64,000 nt of DNA, taken from NCBI RefSeq assembly GCF_044769865.1, contig NZ_JBIZWA010000001.1:1860001-1924000 (forward strand). Direction: 5' to 3'. The position numbers and the translations under genes are program-made. Below are positions 54,587-62,183 of this stretch, piece by piece. The notes below the pieces were generated by a model. It was not told the origin of the DNA, did not search any database, and saw only the letters and a list, made by a program, of their open reading frames with translations. Each line of letters opens with the position of its first letter. Position 1 is the stretch's first letter. The DNA comes from Homoserinimonas sp044769865. GTDB lineage: Bacteria; Actinomycetota; Actinomycetes; Actinomycetales; Microbacteriaceae.

Positions 54587-55587
54587 ACGCCGTGCTGGAG
54601 CGCCAGCCCGACGACTACGACGTCGTCGTTATCGGCGCGGGCCCTGCGGGGCTCAGCGCAGCACTCAACCTCATCCGGGCGCGTCGGCGCGTGCTCGTGC
54701 TCGACGGCAACCGTCCCCGGCACTCGGCGACCCTCATCTCGCACGGCTTCCTCACCCGCGACAACACGCCCCCGCACGAGCTGCGCCGCATGGGGCGCGA
54801 GGAGTACCTGTCGTACCCGGAGGCGGAGCACCAGCTCGCGCGCGTGACATCCGTGACCGCCCTCGCCGAGCCGGGGGAGCACGTCTTCAGTACCGAGACC
54901 CACACGACGGGGTCGACCGGCCTCTTCGAAGTCACGGCGAAGGGCATCAATGGCGCACCGGATCGCCAGGTGCGCACCGCGACCGTGCTGATTGCGACGG
55001 GGCTGCGCGAGGAGTTGCCGGCGCTGCCGAGCATCCGTTCCTTCTATGGCATGGGCCTCTTCAGCTGCGTCGCGTGCGATGGCTACGAATACAGCGATCG
55101 GCCCATCGCGCTCATCGGCGAGACCTCGGATGTCGCGTGGCGGGCCATGCTCATCGCGCAATGGAGCGACCACCTCACGGTCTTCACGAACGGTTCCGAC
55201 GCGATCACGCCCGGGCAGGAGGCGGCGCTCTCCGAGCGGGGCGTGCGCATCGATCGTCGCCCCATCGCGGATGTCGAGGGGGGCCGCGACGGCGTGACGG
55301 GCGTGAGGCTGCAGGATGGTGAGGTCGTGCCGGTCTCGGGCGGCTTCGTGCGGCCCAAGTGGCACGCACAGCTTGAGTTCGCGGCGTCCCTCGACCTCGC
55401 GGCCGACGGGTGGGGCCTGCTCGAGGTGGATCGCGGCGGACGCACGAGCCACGCGGGCGTGTACGCCGCCGGTGACATCACGTCGCCGGGGCCCCAGCAG
55501 CTCATCGTGGCGGCGGGGGCCGGGGGCCGGGTTGCGGCAACCATCAACCGCGACCTCATCGGCATCCCGACCGCGCACCGTCGCTGA
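54583..55587 (+). CDS. TrxR-like FAD-dependent oxidoreductase with altered NAD(P)H site
   Basis: 334 residues from GTG 54583. The FAD motif GAGPAGLSAALNL and the C-terminal GVYAAGDITSPGPQQ are as in thioredoxin reductases, and a CxxC is present (FSCVACDGYEYS, about 163-170). The second dinucleotide motif, normally GxGxxA, reads LIGETSDVA, and no HRRxxxR follows (VFTNGSDAITPG). This suggests an electron donor other than NADPH. It is co-translated with gltX. Confidence 0.85.
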   Translation: MNAVLERQPDDYDVVVIGAGPAGLSAALNLIRARRRVLVLDGNRPRHSATLISHGFLTRDNTPPHELRRMGREEYLSYPEAEHQLARVTSVTALAEPGEHVFSTETHTTGSTGLFEVTAKGINGAPDRQVRTATVLIATGLREELPALPSIRSFYGMGLFSCVACDGYEYSDRPIALIGETSDVAWRAMLIAQWSDHLTVFTNGSDAITPGQEAALSERGVRIDRRPIADVEGGRDGVTGVRLQDGEVVPVSGGFVRPKWHAQLEFAASLDLAADGWGLLEVDRGGRTSHAGVYAAGDITSPGPQQLIVAAGAGGRVAATINRDLIGIPTAHRR

Positions 55588-55598
55588 GTCCCGCTCGG

Positions 55599-55628
55599 TT
55601 CGTGCCACGGCCCGGAGTAGGGTAAAGT
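55599..55628 (+). promoter_or_regulatory. Promoter for tRNA-Gln
   Basis: TTCGTG (55599-55604), 18 nt, TAAAGT (55623-55628), about 33 nt before the tRNA. Confidence 0.4.
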
Positions 55629-55660
55629 GGTCCCTCGGTGCCGGCTTCGGTTGGAACCAT

Positions 55661-55735
55661 TGGGGTATGGTGTAATTGGCAACACGACGGTTTCTGGTAC
55701 CGTTGTTCTTGGTTCGAGTCCAGGTACCCCAGCCA
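55661..55735 (+). tRNA. tRNA-Gln(CTG)
   Basis: 75-nt cloverleaf with encoded CCA (55733-55735). Acceptor TGGGGTA pairs with TACCCCA. The anticodon arm ACGGT-TTCTGGT-ACCGT gives CTG. The T arm is CTTGG-TTCGAGT-CCAGG. Confidence 0.96.
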
Positions 55736-55740
55736 TACGA

Positions 55741-55766
55741 AACCCGCGGAGTTCCGCGGGTTTTTT
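55741..55766 (+). terminator. Intrinsic terminator after tRNA-Gln
   Basis: A 9-bp stem AACCCGCGG/CCGCGGGTT with an AGTT loop is followed by TTTTGTTTT. Confidence 0.9.
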
Positions 55767-55880
55767 GTTTTCCCGACGACTCCTGGGCCGGGGCGCACCT
55801 GCCTCGCGATGCTGGAAGTTTCGACGCCCCCTGTGCGAGACTGTCGGAGCCCTGCGGGCCCATCCGCACGTGAGAGGGGC

Positions 55881-55904
55881 ATGACGAGAAGGATCACGCG
55901 ATGA
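55881..55904 (+). CDS. Leader micro-ORF 1 (MTRRITR)
   Basis: Seven codons and a TGA, preceded by GAGAGGGG 1-2 nt before ATG 55881. The stop overlaps the start of micro-ORF 2 (ATGA). The peptide has four basic residues in seven. It lies in the 252-bp leader of the ABC-F gene. Confidence 0.45.
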   Translation: MTRRITR

Positions 55905-55933
55905 GGAACCGGGTCTCCACCCACCCCCGCTGA
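55901..55933 (+). CDS. Leader micro-ORF 2 (MRNRVSTHPR)
   Basis: Ten codons and a TGA from ATG 55901, coupled to micro-ORF 1 and with GAGAAGG 7 nt upstream. It opens M-R-N-R, a plus-X-plus pattern like the MRLR of the ErmD leader that stalls macrolide-bound ribosomes. Codons 4-6 are complementary to the ABC-F ribosome site. Confidence 0.5.
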   Translation: MRNRVSTHPR

Positions 55934-55986
55934 CCTCGTCGCGCGTGCGCGCCTGTGTCAGCGATCCCACTGACACCGGAGACCCG
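55910..55986 (+). promoter_or_regulatory. Candidate translational attenuator of the ABC-F gene
   Basis: CGGGTCTCC (55910-55918, in micro-ORF 2) is a perfect 9-nt complement of GGAGACCCG (55978-55986), which contains the ABC-F Shine-Dalgarno GGAGA. Inside, GTGTCAG (55955-55961) pairs with CTGACAC (55970-55976) around an 8-nt loop. Closed, the fold hides the ribosome site; a ribosome paused on micro-ORF 2 would free it. Confidence 0.5.
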
Positions 55987-55987
55987 C

Positions 55988-57577
55988 ATGCCCTCACCAA
56001 TTCCTTCCGTCGCGCTGCACGAACTGAGCTTCGCGTGGCCCGACGGCACACGCATCCTTGACGCCCTGAATGGTGCCTTCGGCAGTGGCCGCACGGGCCT
56101 GACCGGCCTCAATGGCGCCGGCAAGTCCACGCTCCTGCGGCTCATCGCCGGCGAGCTCGCGCCGACGGGCGGCAGCATCAGCACCGTCGGCGATGTCGCC
56201 TACCTCCCACAGCGGATCACGGATGCCGCGGGCACGACGGTCGCGCAACTCCTCGGCGTCGATCGTCCGCTGGCAGCGCTGCGTGCCCTCGAGGGCGGTG
56301 ACGCGAGCGCCGAGGTGTTCGAGGCGATCGGCGACGACTGGGACATCGAGGAGCGCGCACTCGCGGAGCTCTCGGCCCGCGGCCTCGGCATCCGCTCGTT
56401 GGATCGCTCCGCCGACACACTCTCGGGAGGGGAGGCGGTCGCGGCCGCGCTTGCCGGCGTGACCCTCCGGCGCGCCGCCATCACCCTGCTCGACGAGCCC
56501 ACGAACAACCTCGACGAGGCGGCCCGCGAGATCGTCTATGACGCGGTCACTGGCTGGCGAGGCGCGCTCATTGTCGTGAGCCACGATGTCGGGCTGCTCG
56601 AGCTCATGGATGCGACGGCCGAGCTTCGGGCGGGCACCATCACGACGTTCGGCGGGCCGTGGTCCGCCTACCGCGCCCACGTCGAGGCCGAACAGCTCGC
56701 CGCCCAGCGTGCCCTCGCGAGTGCCGAACAGGACTTGCGCCGAGAGAGGCTGCAGCGCATCCGCGTGGAGGAGCGCATCGCCCACAGCGAGCGACAGGGG
56801 CGCAAGGACAAGCGCGACCGTAAGTTCGTCGGGGCCGTCATCAACGATCGACGGAACTCCGCCGAGAAGTCGCAGGGTGCCCGGCGCAACCTCCACGCGG
56901 CGAAGGTCGCCGAGGCGCGGGGTGGAGTCGAGGCGGCGGGGCGACTCGTGCGCGACGACGACCGCATCCGCATCGAGCTGCCAGACCCCGGCGTCGCGAA
57001 CGGCCGTCAACTCGCGACCCTCCGCAGCAGCGATGGCCGGGAGTTCATCGTGCAAGGCCCGGAACGCATCGCACTCACGGGAGCAAACGGCGTGGGCAAG
57101 TCGACGCTCGCGCGTGCGCTGCTCACGGGCGATGCGGATGCCGCGCTCGCGCACACTCAGCGCATCGCGCTCCTGGGGCAGGGCCTTGACGATCTCAAGG
57201 AAGACGCCTCCGTGCTTCAGGCCGTCGCTGCCGCGGCTCCCAGCGTGCCAGAGGCAGAGCTGCGCAACCGCCTCGCCCGCCTGCTGCTCCGCGGCGACAC
57301 GGTCGACCGGCCCGTCGCCACGCTGTCGGGTGGTGAGCGCTTCAGGGCGGCGATCGCGCGCATCCTGCTCGCCGAACCGCCGCCGCAGCTGATCGTGCTG
57401 GATGAGCCGAGCAACAATCTCGACCTGCACAGCGTGGGTCAACTCGTGGACGCGCTCGCCGCCTATCGGGGCGCGCTCCTGGTGATCAGCCACGACCGGG
57501 ACTTCCTCGGTCGTGCCGCGGTGCAGCGAGAACTGCGGCTCGAACACGGGGGAGTGCTGAGGGAAATCGCGCTATAA
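55988..57577 (+). CDS. ABC-F family ATPase, likely ribosome protection
   Basis: 529 residues, no membrane segment. ABC1: Walker A GLNGAGKST (about 38-46), LSGGE (about 146), Walker B LLDEPTNNLDE. The inter-domain linker (about 235-320) is basic and coiled (RRERLQRIRVEERIAHSERQ; RQGRKDKRDRKF), the part that reaches the ribosomal P-site region in ARE-ABCFs. ABC2: GANGVGKST, LSGGE, VLDEPSNNLD. ATG 55988 follows GGAGA by 5 nt. Macrolide-, lincosamide- or pleuromutilin-type protection is possible; spectrum is not readable from sequence. Confidence 0.9.
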   Translation: MPSPIPSVALHELSFAWPDGTRILDALNGAFGSGRTGLTGLNGAGKSTLLRLIAGELAPTGGSISTVGDVAYLPQRITDAAGTTVAQLLGVDRPLAALRALEGGDASAEVFEAIGDDWDIEERALAELSARGLGIRSLDRSADTLSGGEAVAAALAGVTLRRAAITLLDEPTNNLDEAAREIVYDAVTGWRGALIVVSHDVGLLELMDATAELRAGTITTFGGPWSAYRAHVEAEQLAAQRALASAEQDLRRERLQRIRVEERIAHSERQGRKDKRDRKFVGAVINDRRNSAEKSQGARRNLHAAKVAEARGGVEAAGRLVRDDDRIRIELPDPGVANGRQLATLRSSDGREFIVQGPERIALTGANGVGKSTLARALLTGDADAALAHTQRIALLGQGLDDLKEDASVLQAVAAAAPSVPEAELRNRLARLLLRGDTVDRPVATLSGGERFRAAIARILLAEPPPQLIVLDEPSNNLDLHSVGQLVDALAAYRGALLVISHDRDFLGRAAVQRELRLEHGGVLREIAL

Positions 57578-57823
57578 GCACACCGTGCTGGCCGTTCCGT
57601 GTGAATCCCCGGGTTGTTTCCTGAGGTCGGCGTGCCTCGGTGGACCGCCATTCGGCGAGTTGGTGGGCGTGCGGCGGCACTCGGGGGGTGGACCGGTCGG
57701 GGAACCCGAGGTGGACTCACGGGGAACACCCAGCCTCGTTTCCGACGGTAGATCGTCCGTATGCGCCCATCTGACGGCGCCACCCGATCTCTCGAACGCC
57801 CCGCGTTCCCACCCGAAAGAACT
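57578..57823 (+). other. Structured intergenic leader before wall hydrolase-like gene
   Basis: 246 bp without a gene. It holds three similar segments (57636-57646, 57680-57694, 57708-57717) sharing GGTGGAC, two GGGGAAC copies (57699-57705 and 57721-57727) and a stem CTCGGG/CCCGAG (57680-57685 with 57705-57710). GGGGAACCC followed by GAGGTGGA recalls part of the c-di-AMP (ydaO) riboswitch, which precedes rpf-type genes in Actinobacteria, but the conserved 3' part of that RNA is not clear. Confidence 0.35.
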
Positions 57824-58609
57824 ATGCCTCTCAACACTGCGCAGATCTCTGACCGCGTTCCCTCCCGCACCCGCCCCGGCCTGATCATCACGGGCGCCGT
57901 CCTCGCGCTCGGCGCCATGCTCGGCACGGGCGCGACCATCCAGGCCTCGGCAGCCGAGTTCGAGGAGCGCATCGCCGCAGGTGAGAAGGCGGCTAACGAG
58001 CTCAAGGCCTCACTCCGCGATGAGAAGATCGACGCCGTCGTTGAACAGCGCCTGGCTGAGGAGGCGCAGCAGGCGATCGAATCGGCCACTCCCGTGATCG
58101 CCGCCGCCGATGGAAAGGCGGATGCCTCGGCGCTCGCCGCATCCGTCGCCTCCCTCGCCCAGCACGAGGTGCTCGAGACCGTCGAGGTCGTGAGCCTCGT
58201 CGGTTCGGTCGAAGCCACGATTCCCGCAGTGCAGGCTGCCGTCGCCGAGGCGGACCGCCTCGCGGCCGAGCGGGCAGCGCAGGCTGCTGCGGCGCTTGCG
58301 ACCCCCGCTGGCGCCCAGGCGCACGCACGCGAGGTCATGGCGCAGCGCTACGGCTGGGGCGCCGACCAGGCGAGCTGCCTCGTGAACCTCTGGCAGAAGG
58401 AGTCGGGCTGGCGCTGGGACGCGCTCAACCCCTCGAGCGGGGCCACGGGCATCCCGCAGTCGCTTCCTGGCTCGAAGATGGCGACGCACGGCGCCGACTG
58501 GCAGACCAACCCGGCGACGCAGATCAGCTGGGGCCTCGACTACATCAAGCGCGCGTACGGAACACCGTGCGGGGCCTGGGGCAAGTCGCAGGCGGTCGGC
58601 TGGTACTGA
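57824..58609 (+). CDS. Secreted transglycosylase-like (aggregation-promoting/Rpf-like) protein
   Basis: 261 residues from ATG 57824. A signal peptide or anchor (LIITGAVLALGAMLGTGATI, about 20-40) is cleaved near QASA-AEF. A long Ala/Glu helical region (45-170) follows. The C-terminal domain (about 185-261) is lysozyme-like: YGWGADQASCLVNLWQKESGWRWDALNPSSGATGIPQSLPGS with catalytic Glu in QKESGW, and WGLDYIKRAYGTPCGAW with a probable disulfide. It would cut peptidoglycan. MtrA controls such genes in relatives. Confidence 0.9.
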   Translation: MPLNTAQISDRVPSRTRPGLIITGAVLALGAMLGTGATIQASAAEFEERIAAGEKAANELKASLRDEKIDAVVEQRLAEEAQQAIESATPVIAAADGKADASALAASVASLAQHEVLETVEVVSLVGSVEATIPAVQAAVAEADRLAAERAAQAAAALATPAGAQAHAREVMAQRYGWGADQASCLVNLWQKESGWRWDALNPSSGATGIPQSLPGSKMATHGADWQTNPATQISWGLDYIKRAYGTPCGAWGKSQAVGWY

Positions 58610-58710
58610 TCCGCTTTTCTTTGGCCGGAGGGCTACCCGTTTCGCAGTTTCGTGCCTAACTTCATCAGTACGGGCACCGGTCCAGCCCGTCCGTCGAGAA
58701 AGGCAGACTG

Positions 58711-58938
58711 ATGAACTCGATCCACACCCTCACGGGCGTCCTCTCGGCCATCGATTTCCCGGCAACTCGCGACGACATCGTGCGCCTCGCGCGCACCGAC
58801 TTCGTTGACCGTCGCCTCGGCCGCTGGCTTGAGAACCTGCCCGACGGCTCATACGACGGTGCGTGGCAGGTGTGCCAGGCGCTCGCATCCGCTTCGGGGC
58901 ATTCGACCGCGAAGGATCGCGTGCCCGTCACCGCCTGA
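58711..58938 (+). CDS. DUF2795 protein
   Basis: 75 residues with AAAGGCAG upstream of ATG 58711. VLSAIDFPATRDDIVRLARTDFVDRRLGRWLENLPDG matches the DUF2795 pattern of small helical proteins. No known function. Confidence 0.8.
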   Translation: MNSIHTLTGVLSAIDFPATRDDIVRLARTDFVDRRLGRWLENLPDGSYDGAWQVCQALASASGHSTAKDRVPVTA

Positions 58939-58948
58939 GCCAGGTTGC

Positions 58949-58981
58949 GGCCGACGGGATTCGCGAAGAATTTCGTCGGCC
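58949..58981 (+). terminator. Hairpin after DUF2795 gene
   Basis: GGCCGACG (58949-58956) pairs with CGTCGGCC (58974-58981), with an inner ATTC/GAAT stem. Confidence 0.5.
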
Positions 58982-59009
58982 GAAACTATCGCTGCCGTGC
59001 CGTGAGGCG

Positions 59010-59015
59010 GATAAT
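59010..59015 (+). promoter_or_regulatory. -10 box GATAAT, leaderless start
   Basis: GATAAT, 7 nt, ATG 59023. Confidence 0.5.
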
Positions 59016-59022
59016 CGCTCGC

Positions 59023-60306
59023 ATGGATTCCGCGCAGGAGGGCACGACCTCCCAGGCACAGCACGACGACATACCGGCTGAACGGCCGGGATGGAAGCGC
59101 GACGTCGCGATCTTCCTCTCGGGGCAGACGATCTCGCTGCTCGGCTCGATGCTCGTCATGTACGCGGTCATGTGGCATCTCACGATCCTCACCGGGTCGG
59201 GCACGGTGCTCATGCTGAGCCTCGTGTTCGGGATGCTGCCGCAGGCGGTCGTGTCGATCTTTGGCGGCGTGTGGGCCGACCGGCACAATCGCAAACTGCT
59301 CATCATGGGCGCGGATACGGCCATCGCGGTCGCGACGCTCGGCCTTGCATTCCTCATGGTGAGCGGCGTGGACTCGCTGTGGGTCATCTACACGGCCCTC
59401 GCGGTGCGCTCGTTCTTCGCTGGCATCCAGACGCCGGCCGTGACCGCGATGATTCCGCAGATCACTCCCACCTCGCAGCTCATGCGGGTCAATGGCATGT
59501 TCCAGACGGTGCAGGCGGGGATGATGCTGCTCGCGCCCGCGATGGCCGCCGTCATCTACGCGAGCATGGACATCGTCGCCGTCTTCTTCATCGACGCGAC
59601 GACGGCGCTCATCGGGGTCGGCCTGCTGGCGTTCATCCGCGTTCCGACGATCACGCGCAGCGAGGAGGAGAAGGTCAGCTACTTGGGCGACCTGGTCGCG
59701 GGTGTGCGCTACATCGCCTCGAACCCCTCGGTGAAGTGGCTCACGGCCCTGTTCGCGCTCGTCATGCTCCTGACGGGCGCCCCCGGCTACCTCACGCCCC
59801 TGCTCGTCGTGCGGGAGTTTGGTGATGAGGTGTGGAAGCTCACGGTGAACGAGCTCGCCTGGGGAGTCGGCTTCCTGGCCGCGGGCGCATTGGTGTCGGT
59901 GCTCGGGCCGCGCATCCGTCGCCGTGTGCTCTTCGTCGTGCTCTCCCTGCTTGCATCAGCAGTACTGACGGCAGCACTCGGCATCGCGCCGAACCTCCTG
60001 CTGCTCTGCATCGTCGGTGCCCTCGTCGCAGCCACCTACAGCCTCATGAACGCGCCCACCATGACGATCCTGCAGGAGCGCGTCGAACCCGAGATGCAGG
60101 GTCGCGTCTTCGGCTTCGTCGGCATCGTCATGGCGACGGCGATGCCCCTGTCCATGGTGATTTTCGGCCCCCTCGCCGACGTCTGGTCGGAGCGGGTCGT
60201 CATCGTGTTCGCAGGGCTGCTGCTCGTGGCGACGCTGCTCGCGATCTTCTCGATCCCGTCATCGAGGCGCTCGCTGGCGGCGGTCGACGCTCCCGTGGAG
60301 GCGTGA
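59023..60306 (+). CDS. MFS transporter, MDR/enterobactin-exporter type
   Basis: 427 residues, about 12 helices after a polar N-terminus of 30 residues. GGVWADRHNRKLLIMGADTAIA is the helix 2-3 loop and NAPTMTILQERVEPEMQGRVFGFV is the conserved segment of MFS_3-type exporters such as EntS and macrolide-efflux relatives. Substrate unknown. The stop is 1 nt from the convergent MBL gene stop. Confidence 0.9.
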   Translation: MDSAQEGTTSQAQHDDIPAERPGWKRDVAIFLSGQTISLLGSMLVMYAVMWHLTILTGSGTVLMLSLVFGMLPQAVVSIFGGVWADRHNRKLLIMGADTAIAVATLGLAFLMVSGVDSLWVIYTALAVRSFFAGIQTPAVTAMIPQITPTSQLMRVNGMFQTVQAGMMLLAPAMAAVIYASMDIVAVFFIDATTALIGVGLLAFIRVPTITRSEEEKVSYLGDLVAGVRYIASNPSVKWLTALFALVMLLTGAPGYLTPLLVVREFGDEVWKLTVNELAWGVGFLAAGALVSVLGPRIRRRVLFVVLSLLASAVLTAALGIAPNLLLLCIVGALVAATYSLMNAPTMTILQERVEPEMQGRVFGFVGIVMATAMPLSMVIFGPLADVWSERVVIVFAGLLLVATLLAIFSIPSSRRSLAAVDAPVEA

Positions 60307-60307
60307 G

Positions 60308-60943
60308 TCAGGCGTCGAGCGTGTCGCCCGGCTCCAGCACGTGGTAGGTGCCGCCGCCCTCTTCTGTGACGCCAGACAGCCGCTGGTTCGCCATGTTCTG
60401 GCCGATCGTCGAGAGCGGCACTTGGTGTGTCGGGAATGCGTGCTTGGGTGCGACCTCCGCGAGGTAGTCCATCGCCTCGCCGATCTTCAGCCAGGGCGCG
60501 CCCGCCGGTGCCGCGAGCACCTCGACGGGCTTGGGCGGCACCGTGTACGAGTCCCCGCCGTAGTAAAGGGTGTCGTTGACGAAGACGCCGACGTTGTCGA
60601 CGATCGGCAGCGAGCGATGGATGACGGCGTGCTCCTTGCCGTGAAAGCTCAGGGTGAAGTTGCCGACCGTGACCTCGTCGCCGTCGGCGACGACCTGCAC
60701 GTCGAAGCCCTCCGCCGCGGCAGCCACGCCGGCGGGCCCGTAGATCGGCACATCGGCTCTCATGGAGCGAAGGCGTTCGAGGTGTTCGGGCGTCCAGTGG
60801 TCTGGATGCTCGTGCGTGACAACGACCGCGACGAGCGAGTCGAGTCCCTCGAGTGGGGCAGTGAAGCTGCCCGGGTCGATGACGAGCTGTTCACCCTGAT
60901 CCTCGACGACGAGGCATGCGTGTTCGCGTTTCGTGATGCGCAT
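60308..60943 (-). CDS. MBL-fold metal-dependent hydrolase
   Basis: 211 residues. Motif THEHPDHW binds two metals, with other ligands in GKEHAVIH, YYGGDSY and AFPTHQVPL, as in the UPF0173/UlaG-like group. The N-terminus MRITKREHACLVVEDQGEQLVIDPG is typical. Substrate unknown. Leaderless start predicted. Confidence 0.9.
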   Translation of the reverse strand: MRITKREHACLVVEDQGEQLVIDPGSFTAPLEGLDSLVAVVVTHEHPDHWTPEHLERLRSMRADVPIYGPAGVAAAAEGFDVQVVADGDEVTVGNFTLSFHGKEHAVIHRSLPIVDNVGVFVNDTLYYGGDSYTVPPKPVEVLAAPAGAPWLKIGEAMDYLAEVAPKHAFPTHQVPLSTIGQNMANQRLSGVTEEGGGTYHVLEPGDTLDA

Positions 60944-60949
60944 GCTGCG

Positions 60950-60955
60950 AGCCTA
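60950..60955 (-). promoter_or_regulatory. -10 box TAGGCT, leaderless start
   Basis: TAGGCT on the minus strand, 6 nt, ATG 60943. Confidence 0.5.
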
Positions 60956-60990
60956 AGGCGTTGCATGCGTGCACGGGAGTGCCGTTCCGC

Positions 60991-60996
60991 TATCGT
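60991..60996 (+). promoter_or_regulatory. -10 box TATCGT, leaderless start
   Basis: TATCGT, 7 nt, ATG 61004; back to back with the MBL gene promoter in a 60-bp gap. Confidence 0.5.
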
Positions 60997-61003
60997 CAGT
61001 AAA

Positions 61004-61936
61004 ATGACGACGCCTCGTCGACGCGTGGTCGTCGCCATCAATCCAAGCGCAGACTATGGTGCTGCGGCCAGCGCGGCCCCAGGCATTGTCGCAGCACTCT
61101 TCGCGGCGGGTCATGACGTGTTCCCGCTCATCGCGGAGTCCTTCGAGGCCCTGCGCTTGGCCGCGGGTGCGGAACTCGCCGCCGGTGCCGACGCGCTCGT
61201 AGTGGTGGGCGGCGATGGGATGGTGAGTCTCGGTGCCAACCTGGTCGCGGGGACGGGCATCCCGATGGCTGTCATCCCTGCAGGCACCGGCAACGACACC
61301 GCGCGCGGACTCGGCATCCCGGTCGACGACAGCGACGCGGCGGTGCGGATGCTCGTGGACGCCCTTGATCGCGATCCGCGCACGATCGACGCTGGTCGTG
61401 TCACGCGGGCCGACGGTTCCGAGCGCTGGTTCGTCGGGGTGCTGTCTGCCGGCTTCGATGCGATCGTGAATGAGCGCGCAAATCGCATGCGTTGGCCGCG
61501 AGGCCCCCGCCGCTACACGCTCGCGATCGCGTGGGAGCTGCTGCGGTTCAGGCCGATCGCCTACCGGTTGGTGGTCGACGGGGTGGTGCTGTCTCGAAGG
61601 GCGATGTTGGCAGCAGTCGCCAACGGCACCTCGTTCGGCGGCGGGATGAAGATCACACCGCAGGCGGAGCTCGATGACGGAATGCTTGACCTCTTCCTCG
61701 TCGCTCCGATGACGAAAGCGCGTTTCGTGCGGCTGTTTCCGCGGGTGTTCGCGGGGAACCATGTGACGAACGACGCCGTGACCATAGTGCGCGCCAAGCG
61801 GCTACGACTCGATGCCGAGGCGGGGCCCGGCGCGGTCATTGCCTACGCGGACGGCGAACGGCTAGGGCATCTGCCCCTCGACGTGGAGGTGGTGCCGGGC
61901 GCGCTTCGGGTCTTCGCCCCGCATCCCGCAAAGTGA
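61004..61936 (+). CDS. Diacylglycerol/lipid kinase family protein
   Basis: 310 residues. The DAGK catalytic domain (1-130) has INPSADYG, VVVGGDGMVSLGANLV and IPAGTGNDTARGLGIP. The C-terminal beta-sandwich includes VGVLSAGFDAIVNERANRMRWP, VANGTSFGGGMKITP and LDDGMLDLFLV. It phosphorylates a diacylglycerol-type or isoprenoid lipid at the membrane. Exact substrate unknown. Confidence 0.93.
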   Translation: MTTPRRRVVVAINPSADYGAAASAAPGIVAALFAAGHDVFPLIAESFEALRLAAGAELAAGADALVVVGGDGMVSLGANLVAGTGIPMAVIPAGTGNDTARGLGIPVDDSDAAVRMLVDALDRDPRTIDAGRVTRADGSERWFVGVLSAGFDAIVNERANRMRWPRGPRRYTLAIAWELLRFRPIAYRLVVDGVVLSRRAMLAAVANGTSFGGGMKITPQAELDDGMLDLFLVAPMTKARFVRLFPRVFAGNHVTNDAVTIVRAKRLRLDAEAGPGAVIAYADGERLGHLPLDVEVVPGALRVFAPHPAK

Positions 61937-61948
61937 TGCGATCTCGGT

Positions 61949-61977
61949 TTGGCGACGGCCCCGCCGTATGCCATACT
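61949..61977 (+). promoter_or_regulatory. Promoter for tRNA-Glu
   Basis: TTGGCG (61949-61954), 17 nt, CATACT (61972-61977), about 35 nt before the tRNA. GTATGCCATAC overlapping the -10 is a perfect inverted repeat. Confidence 0.6.
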
Positions 61978-62012
61978 CTTTGAGGCCCGGACAGGAATGC
62001 CCGAGCTGACAC

Positions 62013-62085
62013 GGCCCCATCGTATAGCGGCCTAGTACGCCGCCCTCTCACGGCGGTAACGCGGGTTCGAATCCCGCTGGGGTCA
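62013..62085 (+). tRNA. tRNA-Glu(CTC)
   Basis: 73-nt cloverleaf; CCA is not encoded (the discriminator A is followed by CAG). Acceptor GGCCCCA pairs with TGGGGTC (one G-U). The anticodon arm CCGCC-CTCTCAC-GGCGG gives CTC. The T arm is GCGGG-TTCGAAT-CCCGC. Confidence 0.96.
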
Positions 62086-62090
62086 CAGGC

Positions 62091-62123
62091 AAGAAACCCC
62101 CGGTCTCAAGCCGGGGGTTTCTT
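62091..62123 (+). terminator. Intrinsic terminator after tRNA-Glu
   Basis: A perfect 13-bp stem (62091-62103 with 62111-62123) and 7-nt loop, followed by CTTGTT. Confidence 0.9.
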
Positions 62124-62183
62124 CTTGTTAAGGCGGCCGGTGTCAGCCTGCTCCAGGCGGCGCGATGCCATGTCTTGTGCCCG

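Noticed and set aside
58945..59022. Longer N-terminus of the MFS protein from 58945
   Set aside because: It lies over the terminator hairpin and lacks a ribosome site, while ATG 59023 has a well-placed -10 box.
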